A DNA stretch of 64,000 bases from Manis javanica (taxonomy: Eukaryota > Chordata > Mammalia > Pholidota > Manidae): assembly GCF_040802235.1 (NCBI RefSeq), contig NC_133158.1, positions 19,223,001 through 19,287,000 of the forward strand, read 5' to 3'. This document shows positions 1 through 11,384 of the stretch, piece by piece. Numbering within the stretch: the first letter of the stretch is position 1; every line of letters starts with the position of its first letter. Made by a program: the position numbers and the translations under genes. The notes below the pieces were generated by a model. It did no database searches. It saw only the letters and a list, made by a program, of their open reading frames with translations, and was not told the origin of the DNA.

Positions 1-140
1 AATGAGAACTTAATATATGCCAGGGACTGTGCTAGATGTCTGTTTAGAAAGAAAATTGATTTCACTTAATCCTAAGGAAACTGAGGACTCAGGAACACAG
101 CTAGGAAGGATGGGCTGGACTCTGGCTGACCCTAAAACTA
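1..140 (-). repeat. MIR SINE fragment, reverse orientation
   Basis: The antisense MIR landmarks appear in order: a version of the 'tatgtgccaggcactgtgct' motif at about 12-34, then 'aaggaaactgaggactcagg', then 'acacagctaggaagg'. MIR is an ancient tRNA-derived SINE. This copy is cut by the window edge. Confidence 0.7.
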
Positions 141-852
141 TAAAACTATAAATCTTAACCACTCAGGGAGACTGGTTGCCTATAAGTTGTTCGAGGCCTC
201 CTGGAATTCCCCGGTCATCATCAACCATAATTTTTCACTTATGGCTCAAAACTTTGAACAGTAAATAAAACCCCAATCCCCAGAAAGTATTCCACAGCAT
301 GACATCAGAGCAAAATTGGTTCTGAAGCAGGCTTGGGAAGTCCTCTGGGGTGACAACTGTGTCCTACCCAGAAACAAGCAGGGCAGCTGGCTCCGAGAAC
401 TCCCATGGCCAAGGGGGGCAGGAGCCTGAATTTCCCCCCATTCCTTGTTATGCCTCTGTGTGGAAGCTCCCTCTTCTGCCACCCTCTGCTTGATGTCTGT
501 GTTTGAATAGGTCAGTGGCCCAAGGAGTACAGGTATGGAAGCTAAAGAGGAGGCAGCCATCAGAGCCCAGGAACACCCTGCCTGGGTGGTGCAGGTGACC
601 TGATCACTTTAATCAACTACCTGAGCTACCAGTGCAGAAAGGAAAAGGGAAGATATGGTCAAAGTCTGGACACATTATGAGGGAGAGTTGAAAGAATTTG
701 CTTATGGATCAACATAGGGTCCACAAGGAGGGGTCGAGACTAACTTTGAGATTTTCGACCAGAGCCAAAAAGCGGGCTGTCATTCAACAGATGGGGAAGA
801 CTGTGAGGAACGGGTTTTGGGGGAATAGCTGGCCATGTTAGGTAGTAGGCCT
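141..852. other. Unassigned non-coding stretch
   Basis: I recognise no repeat family and no convincing exon here. A 104-codon reverse-strand frame (246-560) has no family resemblance that I can see. Confidence 0.4.
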
Positions 853-915
853 AGTAGGTAGGCACCTTAGACACCCAGTAGGTAGGCATCTTGGATCCCT
901 AGCAGGTATCCAAGG
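853..915. repeat. 24-bp imperfect tandem repeat, nearly three copies
   Basis: Copies begin at 853, 877 and 901. Each starts 'agtaggtaggca' or 'agcaggtatcca'. The first two agree at most positions and the third is more diverged. A partial relative ('ggtagtaggcct') lies just upstream. Confidence 0.75.
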
Positions 916-917
916 TG

Positions 918-1478
918 CATTTGTTTTCTATTGTTGTGCAATAAATTGCCACTAATTTAGCAACTTGAAACACCACCCATTAGCTCAGTTCTGCAGAGTG
1001 CAGTTCAGGCTAATTCAGCTGGGCTCTCTGCTCAGTGTATCAGAAAGCTAAAGTCAAGATGCTTACTGACCTGAGGTCTTGTCTGAGGCTGCAAGGAAGA
1101 ATCCACTTGCAAAATCATTTTGCTGTTGGGAGAATTCAGTCACTGTGTCCTTGCCTCTGGTCCTGTGTCTTTGCTGCCTGACAGCTGAGGGCCACTCTTA
1201 GCTTTAAGAAGCTGCCTGCATTCCTTGCTGAAGGATCCCGCCACCTTCAAGCAACAACAGCTGGGTCAACTCCTCCTACTTTGAATCTCTGGCTCGTTCT
1301 TCTGCCACCAGTCAGAGAAAACTGCTTTTAAAGGGCTCTTGTTATTAGATCAGGCCCACCTGGCTTCTCTCCCTTTCTGAAGGTCAGCTGTATCTATAAC
1401 ATAACCTAATCATGGGCATAAAATCCATCATGTTCTCAGTCCCAGGGATTCTGTGAGGAGTGCACCCTGGGGTGGTGG
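918..1478 (-). repeat. MLT1-like LTR (ERVL-MaLR class), reverse orientation
   Basis: It begins with the antisense 3' end typical of this LTR class ('tttctattgttgtgcaata', then a degraded 'cttagtggcttaaaacaac' segment). It continues through 'gctgcctgcattccttgctg' and the 'agggctcttgttattagat' and 'caggcccacctgg' landmarks, and ends near 'cccagggattctgtgagga'. It is heavily diverged. The subfamily cannot be set by eye. Confidence 0.65.
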
Positions 1479-2029
1479 AGGGGGCACCCACTCACTTGGG
1501 GGCTTTCTTAGAATCCTGCCTGGCACCCGAGTGGGAATGTGAAGGATACAGTCTCCTTCAGGAACTTGCATGGCTGAAGGATAGGACAGGAGGGAGGCCA
1601 TCTGGATCTCTTTAGCCCCTGGAACCTGAAGCGTTCAGGAAAGAGGGCTTGGCCCTTGGAGGCTGCCCCACAGAACCATTCCCCTCTACCCCCCTCCCCG
1701 GGCCCCACAGCAGGCCTGCTCTGCCAAAGCCCCGGCACGGGCCCTGAGGCATCTTGGCTGCAGCATCCCCATGTCTGGCAGGTGAGTCAACATTTGGCTT
1801 CTCTCCTGGGCTTTCTTGGAAAGGGCTGTGTTCCAGGCTGGCAGCTGTGCTGGCTAGGAAGGACGAAGGAGAAAAGCCAAGTTCTGGGGGCCTTGCTGCC
1901 AGGCAGGACACCTGGGCCTTCTTCCCCTCCACCACCAAAATGACGGGAGGAAATATTACTATCACTCCAGGGAAGCCAAAGCAATAGTAAAGCAGGATGG
2001 TAAACTCTCAGGCAATGGAGTCCGATGGG
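1479..2029. other. Unassigned GC-leaning unique sequence
   Basis: No repeat is recognised. Overlapping open frames of 60-117 codons occur on both strands, as expected for GC-leaning non-coding DNA. None resembles a known domain. Confidence 0.4.
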
Positions 2030-2145
2030 TGATTTGGCTTCTCAATTTCCCCATAATGTAAAATGGGGAGAATCATGGGGATTTGTGGCAATTAAAGAGC
2101 ACGATATCTGTAAATCATTTAGTTCAGTGGCTGCCACATCGACAG
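2030..2145 (+). repeat. MIR SINE fragment, 3' half
   Basis: 'ctcaatttccccataatgta' followed by 'aaaatggggagaatcatggg' is the MIR 'cagtttcctcatctgtaaaatggggataata' region in forward orientation. Confidence 0.65.
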
Positions 2146-3079
2146 CACAGATAAAGCCCCCACAATGCATACTATTAACTGAAGGAAAAAGGACTGGAAG
2201 ATAGAGGTTGTTCCACCGGATGGAATTAAAAAGGAGGCAGAGATCAGATACAGAGGTCAAGGGATAGCCAACCCTTTTGATAAGAGACACTCATATTGGA
2301 AGGCAAGTTGGTTTCTGTCAAGATCTATGAGCATATGAAGGACAGCTATTAACCCCAAAGCATGACATATTTTGATTGGGCCACGTGGTCCATCTGGGTA
2401 TGATGTTCCCAAGACTCCAGGGTAGCCAGACATGGTTTCTACTTCCTGCGGAAATCCAGTGGGGAAGGGAGGGACAAGCAAGGGCAGACTACTGTGTTGG
2501 TACATTGCACGCCATATTTGGTTGTAAGGAACAGAAAGCCACCCTCTCCTACCCAATGGCCAGAACAAAATGCTCTTAGGACAGAGGGACCCACCGGACA
2601 CTACTGGACCCACTGAGGGCAGATGGTAGCATAAAAATAAGGCCTCATTCCTGACCAAGATACCTAAGCTAAGACCAGTTTGGAATTCCCACTGTGTTGA
2701 AACTTCAAACATGCTTATTCAATAGGCAATTCCTTGGACATCTGTCAATAGGTAATCAAGGTAGCCAGGCCCTGCCCCTGCTTGATTGCTACCTCACAAC
2801 TCTTGCCACTTTCCAGACTGGCATGCTCTCTCTAAGCCTTGTTAAGAGAGTGTACGCTGCATTAGAGTCTCTGCCCCAACCTGGCTCTACATGACGTTGC
2901 AGCTCCAGCTGAGCTCTACATAATCAGTGTTATGTGTCTCTTAGCTCACATATTAAACAGGTGGGAAGCTGGTTGGCTCGTGGATCAAGCCTGTGGATTG
3001 ATACTTGGGTCAGGAGTTTACCTTTGATCCAGTCAGTGGTATATGGGGATAGGAATGGCTGTTTAGACCCACCTTTTTC
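2146..3079. other. Unassigned non-coding stretch
   Basis: No recognised repeat or exon. The reverse-strand 151-codon frame at 2257-2712 shows no domain, and other frames overlap it on the opposite strand. I treat it as chance. Confidence 0.35.
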
Positions 3080-3800
3080 TTCCAGTGGGATTGTGGATGA
3101 CTAGATTCTCGGAGGAGACACAGAGCTTGGCAGGCACTCCAAATGCATCCACCACAAGCCACCCCCAACCGGGTCAGTTTTCACAAGTTCTCTCTGACAC
3201 ATCATTACCGAGTTCTTGATAGTCAATCTATTCCAGAACATTCCCAGATGGACCAGGAGGGAACTAATGCATCTTTGTGTCCCGCCTTTCTTCCAGCATC
3301 AAATTTTCAGCGTTACTTTGAAACTAGCTCTACAGAAACCCTATTTTGCCAAACAAAGTCACTTGTGGTTAATGACATAATGATCTCCCATTTATCTTCT
3401 CAACAAGTCTTGGTTTTCAGAGTGGGCCTGTTTAATGTGGGGGACACCCATAGGGGTATTTCTGGGGCAGCAGTGTATCCGGGAGCAAGCCAATTAATTA
3501 CAGGAGAATTAATGACCTCGTCCAGGGTGATAGTAAAGCCGAGTGCCACTTGTTCCGTCTTCAACTCTTCATTAACCCAAATCCCAGCTGTGACTTTCCG
3601 CTAGGGCTGTGAGTTCTGACTTCCCTTAATCCACCGGCTAGAAGCAGAGAATCAGCAGAGGCTGTAAATACTCTGTCAGCGCATGAAGAATAACAACAAT
3701 AACGCATTCATATTAGGAGAGGAAATGCATTCATCACGGTTTGTTTGCCCTCTCGACAATGCAGTAGATTTGGTGTCGCTGTCTCTGGGGAAGCAGCTGG
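3080..3800. promoter_or_regulatory. Candidate conserved non-coding/enhancer-like block
   Basis: This repeat-free segment has two homeodomain-type AT cores 13 bases apart (TTAATTA at 3494-3500 and AATTAAT at 3507-3513). Further motif-like sequence includes 'gcattcatattaggagagg' and 'aatgcattcatcacgg'. A 153-codon forward frame (3143-3604) runs through it, but it has no recognisable domain and no obvious splice context, so a regulatory reading is preferred. Conservation is inferred, not measured. Confidence 0.35.
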
Positions 3801-3809
3801 CGTAAGGCG

Positions 3810-4085
3810 ATCAGATTGCAGTGGAAAGAATGGGAGCTTTGCAGTTTATAGGGGCCTCATTTCAAATCCCGGCCAAGGCCCATCACTTCTCTGAGAGGGG
3901 CAAACCTGTACAGCAGCTCAGACTGGTCAGTGTCCACGGCCTACCCCTAGTTAGTGAGTTTGAATGTCAACCTGCTTCTCTGGTCCTTCCTTTTACTGAA
4001 AAAATGGGGGAATAATGCCTACTTCATAGGCTGATGGTGAATATTCCATGAGATCACATATCTGAAAGTACCTCCTATCTAGTAG
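3810..4085 (+). repeat. MIR SINE, near full length, with extra internal sequence
   Basis: Forward MIR landmarks are seen: 'aaagaatgggagctttgcag', 'tcaaatcccggccaaggccc', then 'ccttttactgaaaaaatggg' and 'taatgcctacttcataggct'. The distance between the 5' and 3' parts exceeds the consensus, so about 60 bases have probably been inserted. Confidence 0.65.
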
Positions 4086-4430
4086 ATCCTTCCTGTATTT
4101 ACCTCTTTCCCTTTATAACTGACTTTTCCAGGTTTGGGCTAATCTTCTATTGAGGTTTCTGAAAGCTTTCTTCTATGAAAGTTTCAAGACCGACTAATGC
4201 AAACAAAGAACACTAATGAGAAAAGCCAGGCTTGCTACATTCTTAAGAGGAAAAAAAAATCTCTCGCAGGTCAGTCCTGCCCTTAGCTTTGAATCCCATC
4301 CTCTTTTCCAGACCCTTCCTTCACTGGGGGCAGCAGCTTCCCACTGTTCCCTAAAATCAGTCCTCCCTTAATTCTACAATAATGGAATTCTCACACACAC
4401 GCAAAGTTTAAGCTGAACATATGGCCAGAG
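4086..4430. other. Unassigned non-coding stretch
   Basis: Nothing recognised. A short (CA)n-like run lies near 4393-4401. Confidence 0.4.
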
Positions 4431-4464
4431 GGAGAGAGGAGACAGACAGGCAGACAGACTGACA
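4431..4464. repeat. Short (GACA)n/(GAGA) simple repeat
   Basis: A run of GAGA followed by imperfect GACA/GGCA units ('gacagacaggcagacagac'). Confidence 0.7.
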
Positions 4465-4469
4465 TTTCC

Positions 4470-4775
4470 CTGCATCCTTTGAAGCTAGACATGACCATGT
4501 GACTAAGTTCTCATGAAACAGATGTGAGAGGAAGTGAACTGCACCATTACCATGACTGATGGAGCCTCTCTTTCCCCTTTTCTACCAGCTGGAATGTGGA
4601 TAAGGAGCTGGTGAACCAGCCTTGCCCACATGGATGAAGACAACACTCTGTGTGACAAGATAGAAGGAACCTGGGTCCCTGGACAAACTCATTCAGCAGA
4701 GCCATCCTGAACCATTCACTTACCTCCAGACTGTTACATGAGAAAGACATGTACTTCCACCTGGCTGTCAACACT
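4470..4775 (+). repeat. Possible ancient LTR/MER-type fragment
   Basis: The stretch 'agatagaaggaacctgggtc' followed by 'acctccagactgttacatga' resembles the 3' part of an old mammalian LTR-like repeat in forward orientation. Divergence is high and the family is not assigned. Confidence 0.4.
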
Positions 4776-5559
4776 GTTTTAGGTGGAGGGGTCTCTTTAT
4801 TACATCAATGCCATCTATACCTTAATGAATACATCCACCTTCCCTTATCAGAATTCATCTTTGGAGCTTACCTTGAGCAAGAATGGACTGGAGTCAAGAT
4901 CAGATTTCATAATCTGGCTGCTTATAAACCAGATCCAGCCCACAGACATGCTTTGGTTGGCTCCTACTGTGTATTTAAAATTTTTTAGATTTCTTGTAAA
5001 CATTTACAAACTGAGAAATTTTACATAAAACTCTAAAAGTCCAGCCTTTCTTGAGGAATGAGATGGTCTGGCAACCCTGAGCCCACATTCTTGCTTGACG
5101 GAAGGCCTGCAAGCCTGCTTCAGTTCACTATGGTCGATGCCCGTAGCAGAAGCTCTTGTGCCCTCTCGTCTTGCCAATTTTGGGTCTAATGGCCTGACTT
5201 CCAGCCCCCAGAACCTATCCCCCTTTGCCTAAGGGCCTTCCCTGGCCCCCTGGAGCATGCTCAGCCACAGAATTAAAGCATGACCACCAGTAAGAGCCCC
5301 CAACCAACAGCTGATGGAAGCTGATGTACAAATATCTCAGCTCCCCATTCATCAGATGGGATAGCTGAAGGGCACCTTTTTCACTGGCTCCCAAGTCCGA
5401 GTCCCGGCTGTCCCCACAGTAGTAACTCACTCCTCAATGCACCTTTGGTTGGCTGGCTGCCTTCCCTCCTCTGTCCTGGTTCCCAGTTCCCTCCCCAAAT
5501 TTCCCAGATCACCTTCCAAATAAACTACTTGCCCTCAAACCCAACTCTCAGAGTCGGCT
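4776..5559. other. Unassigned non-coding stretch
   Basis: No repeat or exon recognised. AT-rich around 4970-5035, GC-richer after 5090. Confidence 0.35.
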
Positions 5560-5950
5560 GCTGCGGCAGCTAAGTCACCGTCCCCTTAGCTTTCCACGTG
5601 GCAGTTTTCCATTTATCATCATGCCACACTGCTGTTTTTCTCCTGGTACAGAAAGATTTATCTGCGTTTGGACTTCATTAAAAATGAAAAGAAAAAGGAA
5701 AGATTGTTCGAGAAGACAATGTGTCTGAAAGAAACAGGTGAGAGTATATCTTTATGGGAGTAAGGAATAGTCCTCCAAGTTTAATGTGAAAATACTGGCC
5801 TGCTTGATGCACTGACATTATCTGCCTGACCCGCAGCCATTCATGTTTGTGATCCCCGGTTTAAGGCATTGAAAACTCTCGCTAAAATCCAGGAGTCATT
5901 AGCCCCTGACTTTGAACAGGGCTCTGAGTTTAGCTAGGCAGCTGGCTGGG
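5560..5950. promoter_or_regulatory. Candidate conserved non-coding block
   Basis: Repeat-free sequence with an E-box (CACGTG, 5596-5601) and long undecayed-looking AT-rich runs on either side of a purine-rich stretch at 5680-5705. Selected by appearance only. Confidence 0.25.
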
Positions 5951-6194
5951 AGCATACTGAGGGAGGAGGAAGAAGACACGTAAGTTTCAGGAGGGGAAGG
6001 ACCAGAGGAAATCTTGCAAGCTGGGAGCTCAAGGCGGCATCAGGGTGGGAGGCCTGAAGGGAGCTGAAGAAGTTTCCTGATCTTGTGAAAATTCCTTCCC
6101 CCCTTGTCCACTGGGCTCTGTGTCCACCTTCCATGCAAGTTTGGTTTTGCTTATACTCACACCCCTATGGCTGTGTCTCTCCAGACTTCACAGG
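5951..6194. other. Unassigned non-coding stretch
   Basis: Nothing recognised. Short frames on both strands only. Confidence 0.35.
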
Positions 6195-6295
6195 AATTCC
6201 TCATGGGTGGAAGCTATACAATCCCCAGTGCCTAGCAGAGGGCTTGCCGCATTGTGGGTGCCTAATAAAGGTTCACCCTAAATTTCTGTGGGCCA
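6195..6295 (+). repeat. LINE L2 3' end fragment
   Basis: 'caatccccagtgcctagcag' followed by 'gggtgcctaataaaggttca' matches the L2 tail motif (ccccagcgcctagaacagtgcctgg ... caataaatatt). Confidence 0.6.
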
Positions 6296-6489
6296 GCTTG
6301 CCCTAGAGTGAGTGATCAGTGTGAGCCAGGGGGCACTGTGGTTCAATGTTCATTTCTCAGCTGGGGACCTGAAAATGTTTTTTAGCCTTTTGCTGCAGTA
6401 AGGAGTGTACAAGCTGGCCCCAGACCACTTAAAGTCAGGAACATGGGCTTTTTGGAAAAATTAGCTCTTACCTGGTTTCCAATCAACAG

Positions 6490-6690
6490 GTTTAAGAATG
6501 TGAGCTTTGGAGTCAAACTGCCCAGGTTCAAATCCCAGCACCCCTACTTAACTAGCTGTGTGACATTAGGCAAGTAACTTTACCTCTCTGTGCCTCCATA
6601 AAAGCTGGGAGTTAAATGAGCGAATGTATGTAGAGTGTTTTGCACTGTGACTGCAGAGAAGAAGTACTTAAAACACATTAGCTATTATTG
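6490..6690 (+). repeat. MIR SINE, near full length
   Basis: Clear forward MIR landmarks: 'gtgagctttggagtcaaact', 'gcccaggttcaaatcccagc', 'aactagctgtgtgacattag', 'ctttacctctctgtgcctcc'. The 3' segment from 'gagttaaatgagcgaatgta' is also preserved. Confidence 0.9.
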
Positions 6691-9629
6691 GCTCCAACTG
6701 GGAACAACAGGATCCTGATGAAAAAGAAAACCAGAGTAGAAAATTATCTAAAGGGATATTCTAGTCCCAGCATTCAAAGCCCCAAAACTAGGCTTTAGAC
6801 ACAAAGAACCCACATGTTACAGAGCAGGACTTCTGACTTTTTCTGTGTTGGCATCTAATGAAGTAATGGACCCAGTTTCAGAATAATGGTTTTAAAGGCC
6901 CAAGTCAAAACACACAGGATTGTAGAGAAAGCCAGTTACATGGCTATCAAAATATTAAACGAATGTATGATACTGTAATACTGATCTTACTTTAGTAACA
7001 CATTAAAAAACAAGACTGAGCAGTGGGCCTAATGACTACTGTAGTTTTTAGAGAAAAATGTCACTTTCAAATATCGGTGACAACTGTAAGGTGGCATGAA
7101 AACATCTGACTCCCACTGATGACAAAGCCATAGGCACTAGTCACACTGTCATGTTAGGGGTTTGATGCCTACCACGTGGGCAGAAAGAGTCACCAATTTT
7201 CCTTTCGAGATTAGCGAACACAAAACATACATGTTTTTCCATATAAGCTAAGAACCTCTTTCCTAAAGGAAGCCATGGAGGGGCAGTGAGTAATCCAGGC
7301 ATATTAAGAGACACCCAAATTGGTGTGACCACCATTGCTTCCTTCTGTCCCTCCCTTCCACCTGTACAAACAGACACGGCGCGCTCGCAGGAGGCAGTGG
7401 GCAGGTCTCCTTCATGTCAAGGAGGAATGTTCCAGGAGAGTAGCTATAGAGACTGAGGGCACTAGCAAGAGGAGCCGGGCATCTCACTCACTGGTTGGGG
7501 CCCCATGAATGACAGGAAGTTCCAAAGGGCCTATTCAAGAAGGGCCAGGAGAGAGCTGGAGCCGGCGAGCGGAGATGGGGTGCAGGGAACCCTCCTACCA
7601 CCAAGAGGGACCGGCTCCTGTGAGTGAGGAGGACCCCACAGGCTTGAGTCTCAACCAGGAAGGTGGCCCCCGGGCAATAAGAGCCCCGAAGCCAGTGGCC
7701 GGGAGGATTCTGCTCACAGGGAAGTGGGAAGAGGTCACAGGAGCGGTTCCTGAATGTCAGAGACCTGTGCATCGAGGAGAAGCCCTCTGCCCCCACACGC
7801 CCAAATGTGCTTCAAAAGGCACAGAGGGACCCATTTGGGGCTCACCGCACAGGAGGGGTGTGGAAGTAAACCAGTGTTAGTGGAGAGAGGATTCCAGTAG
7901 TTCCGGCTGAGTAAAAACAAATGCGTTCCTCTTCTCTAGTCCTTTCTCCCTGTCCCAGAACAAAGGGCTCCCACCAACTCCAGGGAGCACCCTCATATTG
8001 TCTCTGTGTGGAGGTGCCCAGAGCAGGGCCACAACATCAAAAGGGCACCCTGGAGCTGACTGAGGAGAGGAAGGGAGGAGGGGAGGAACCAGAGGGAGGA
8101 GGGGTCCTCAGAGCAGACCTAGCTCCCTCCGCATGCCAAACCCCTTGGGCCTGGCAGCACGTGAGCAGGGCAAAGGGAGGAGACGAGACGAGCATTCTGG
8201 CCTGGACTTGGTATATGCAAGGGAACAGAAACCTATGGGGTCCATCGGGTGCCGCTAAGGGATCAGAAAAGGAGGCAGACCAATTAGAGAAAAATCATCA
8301 AATTCGTGTTGGCAGGTCCTCGTCTTCACACTCACCAATGCACGAAGTGTGCCCTGGGTGACTTCTGCTATTAGGACCCCGCCCAAAGGAGGTCATGGGC
8401 CCCAGAAGTCATGGGGGGATGAATTACTTCACCTTATCTGGGAACACCTTCCTTTCAGGAGTCTGATCCCCAGAGACAGAAGCCATTGTAAAACTGCCCC
8501 ACTGAAGGTCCCTTTCTTTCTGGGGACCCAAGGGTCCCTCTGACAGGGGCACCAACAGGCTGAGGCCTGAAAAGGTAGCAAAATGCCTTTATAGTCAGAG
8601 GCTTAAAAGAAGGCGAAGAAATGGAGGAAATCACACCCCAAGACACAATCCCAACTCCAGGGAGCCAGGGATGTGTAACTGGCCGCAGCGAAAGTCTTTA
8701 TGCACAAGTCACATGAGCTTGGAGAGTTCATGGATGTTTCCAGAACCCTATTTCTGGCTCTAGCTATGCTTGCCTCCAAAGCCAGGAAGGGTCACTGAGT
8801 TGCACAAACACAGAGAGATGTGCTGGGAAGTTGGTTTTCCCAGGGATTGGCACGGGGTTGGCAGTCGGTGAATAAATGCCCAGCCCCACCTCCCTCCAGC
8901 GGGACAACACAAAGCTACATTCCGTGTCTAGGGTTCCCCGCGTGGTACCCAGGGGGCGGCAACAGACAATAAGACACACACCTGAATGGCTCCAGGGCCC
9001 AGAAAATGAAAGCCCCGGAGGAAAGCCAGGGAGTGTGGGGGTGGAGAAGAACCGAGGCAGGCGAGGAAAATCATTTGGAAATTATAAAATTAAGTTGCTT
9101 TAAAAAGAGCAGAAACCTGGTTGGGAAATCAGAAGAGCACAAATTGAAAAATGTACTCACAAAAGTTGAGAATCTGTCAACTGACAAGAGAGGGCTTTGT
9201 GAAGACAACGAAGCAGAGCACGGTGTCAGGCAGACAGATTGGCCCAATTAAGGGACGAGGGGAGGCTGGGGAGGGTGAGTGAGTGATCGCTCTGGCGCGG
9301 CCTGTGGGGGTTCCAGAGGAGCTGCTCCCAGCAGGAGAAAGGGGCCCAGAGGAGAGGAGGGCCAGGTCTTGGGGTCTCTATATGCTCCGTCCCCAATGTC
9401 AGGGATCCCTGAAGGAGCAGGACCAGACGCTGAGTCTCAGCGGACATGGACGAGGGGAAAGGGCCTTGCAGACAGCTGTGTTTATAACTGCCCCCGGCAC
9501 ATATGGGTGCTTTGCTTCCTGGGTGAGCCTATTTAGCATTTCCTAAGCGTGCAGTCTGTGGAACACACATTGTGCAAGACTGTCTGGGAAGAAGGGGATG
9601 GGTTGGGTATTCTCTGGGAAGCCCCTCTT
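6691..9629. other. Long, largely repeat-free, GC-leaning unique segment
   Basis: I recognise no interspersed repeat over almost 3 kb, unusual for this window. GC rises after about 7380. Frames of 60-146 codons on both strands (for example 7509-7880 and 7921-8361, forward) carry low-complexity Gly/Glu/Pro-rich text and no domain. A GTGAGT donor-like motif lies at 9275-9280, with no partner exon recognised. It could contain exons of an unrecognised non-coding transcript. Confidence 0.4.
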
Positions 9630-9772
9630 GGAGATTCATTCATTCAACAAGTGTTCATGGAGTCTGTTCCAGGAGTGGTGCTGGGCACGAGGATTGCAGT
9701 GGCAGATGGTGCAAATGACGCCCCAGGAACACTGCTGTCCTTTGGGCAAAAGGGCATGAAAGCCATCCGCTG
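9630..9772 (-). repeat. LINE L2 3' end, reverse orientation
   Basis: 'gattcattcattcaacaagt' followed by 'gtgctgggcacgaggattgc' is the antisense L2 tail plus the adjacent consensus. Confidence 0.75.
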
Positions 9773-9774
9773 TC

Positions 9775-9985
9775 ACCCACTATATTGCAGACACTGGTCT
9801 AAGTGCTGGGCATGTAACACCTCATTCAATCCTCACAACAACCCGTGTTGGGGGGGCTGCAGGATCATTATTTTAGAAATGAGGAAACAGGCCGAGAAAG
9901 GTAGGATAAATGGGCCAAGGTGACAACACTGGTAAGGTGTGCAGCCATGACTGCTGCACGCTCCCACTCTGACCCTCTGTAGTTG
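9775..9985 (-). repeat. MIR SINE, reverse orientation
   Basis: Antisense landmarks in order: 'cactggtctaagtgctgggc', 'acctcattcaatcctcacaa', 'ttagaaatgaggaaacaggc', 'gtgacaacactggtaaggtg', then 'gactgctgcacgctcccact'. It lies directly after the antisense L2 end. Confidence 0.8.
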
Positions 9986-10794
9986 AGTGTCTTTTATATT
10001 AAAGGATCTGAGAAGTTCCACAGGCAGGACTGGCTATATAATTTGTAGGAGACAATGCAAAGTGAGAATCCACAGCCTGGCTGGTGGGGGGACACTGATC
10101 TCCTCTTCCCATGGACACCCCATCCTACAGCAGGTGGGTGATCCCCAAGGTATTACAACACCCCCAGAACCTGGGTCAGAGTTAGGTGAGAGGCCCCCAC
10201 CAGGCTGCCTGCCCAGCCCTGGGAAAGCTGCCCTGAGACATTGCAATGGGCGCTGGACCCCAGCCTTCTCCTTATATCCATCCAGGCCTGCAGGGGGCAG
10301 AGGTTGACAGTAGAATGGGGTCTTTCCCCCACTAGCCCCCCACCAACATAAACCACTCTCTGTCCTGTGCTCCATGATCTGAGCACCCTGGGGACATAGT
10401 CTCTGAGTGGCCCAGGGAAGGGGAGCCACTGAAGCCCAAGGCACCAGGGGAGGGGAGCAGGCAGCCAAAAGCGCACCCTAAGGAGGCCGTGAGAGGAGTC
10501 AGAACTCCAAGCCCCCGGTACATGCTCTATGGTCCCATCAAAATTCACTTAAAAAACACAGCTTCCAAGAGAAAATTAATAGGAATTTCAAGACAGGAAT
10601 TTCAAGAATTAGACCCCAGGCCCTTCTGAGCATGAGGCTCCGTGCAGCCATGCTGGTGGCATGCCCAAGGAGCCGGCTCTGCCTTCAGTCGGGGAAGGCA
10701 GGAGACAGTTGGACTTGGCCTACCATGGTTCTGCCCACTCACGTCACCACAGAACCCCTTTTGGGGTTAACAGCCAGTGGCACTAGCATCCAAT
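9986..10794. other. Unassigned non-coding stretch
   Basis: No repeat recognised. GC-leaning from 10070 to 10520, with overlapping frames up to 144 codons on the reverse strand, none domain-like. Confidence 0.35.
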
Positions 10795-11010
10795 GGACCA
10801 CCCTTTCGGAAATGCTACATCAGCTCATTCAAACTCAGAAACAGTCCTGTGAGTCAGGGAGGCCCAAGATTATTAGCACTTTTCCCAGAGGGAGAAACTG
10901 AGGCATGGAGAGGAAAGTGTTTTGCTCGAAGTGCAATGTTAGGTAAGAGGCTGAGCCAGACCTCAGACCTAAACATCCAGCCTCCAGGTCCAGAATGTTT
11001 TCTTCCACAA
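10795..11010 (-). repeat. MIR SINE, reverse orientation
   Basis: Antisense MIR: 'catcagctcattcaaactca', 'cagagggagaaactgaggca', 'ggtaagaggctgagccagac', and 'ccagcctccaggtccagaat' at the 5' end. Confidence 0.7.
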
Positions 11011-11250
11011 TGCACCAACCTTCCCAGCCCTCCAAGATGCTCTACATATCCCCTGTTTGTTGCTCAGGAGAGGGCCGGAATGCTGGCAGGTTGCCAACCT
11101 GAAGCTAGTATTTATTAGGAAATCTCCAGACATGCAGGAAATTACAGACCAGCAAATTAGTTTAGTCATTTCACTAGTTTAAGGAGCTCTTTGCAAGCTC
11201 TGAAAAAAGCTCTTTCAAGCATAAGTTGCTGAAAGTGCTGGAAGGGGTGG

Positions 11251-11265
11251 TTTTTTTTTTTTTTT
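11251..11265. repeat. T15 homopolymer
   Basis: An uninterrupted run of 15 T. No L1 or SINE body recognised beside it, so not obviously a retroposon tail. Confidence 0.9.
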
Positions 11266-11384
11266 GGTACCTCAAAGATGGCATGTTACCCTGAATATCC
11301 AAGGGCTCCTTGGGGAAGAAATGCCCACCAGACAAAGAAAAAGCTTTAATGATACTGAAGAATACCACTGTTTCTCTCCCAAGT

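Noticed and set aside
2257..2712. 151-codon minus-strand frame
   Set aside because: No domain, no splice context, overlapped by forward frames. Most likely chance.
9275..9280. GTGAGT as an exon boundary
   Set aside because: Donor-like hexamers are common by chance and no adjoining exon could be recognised.
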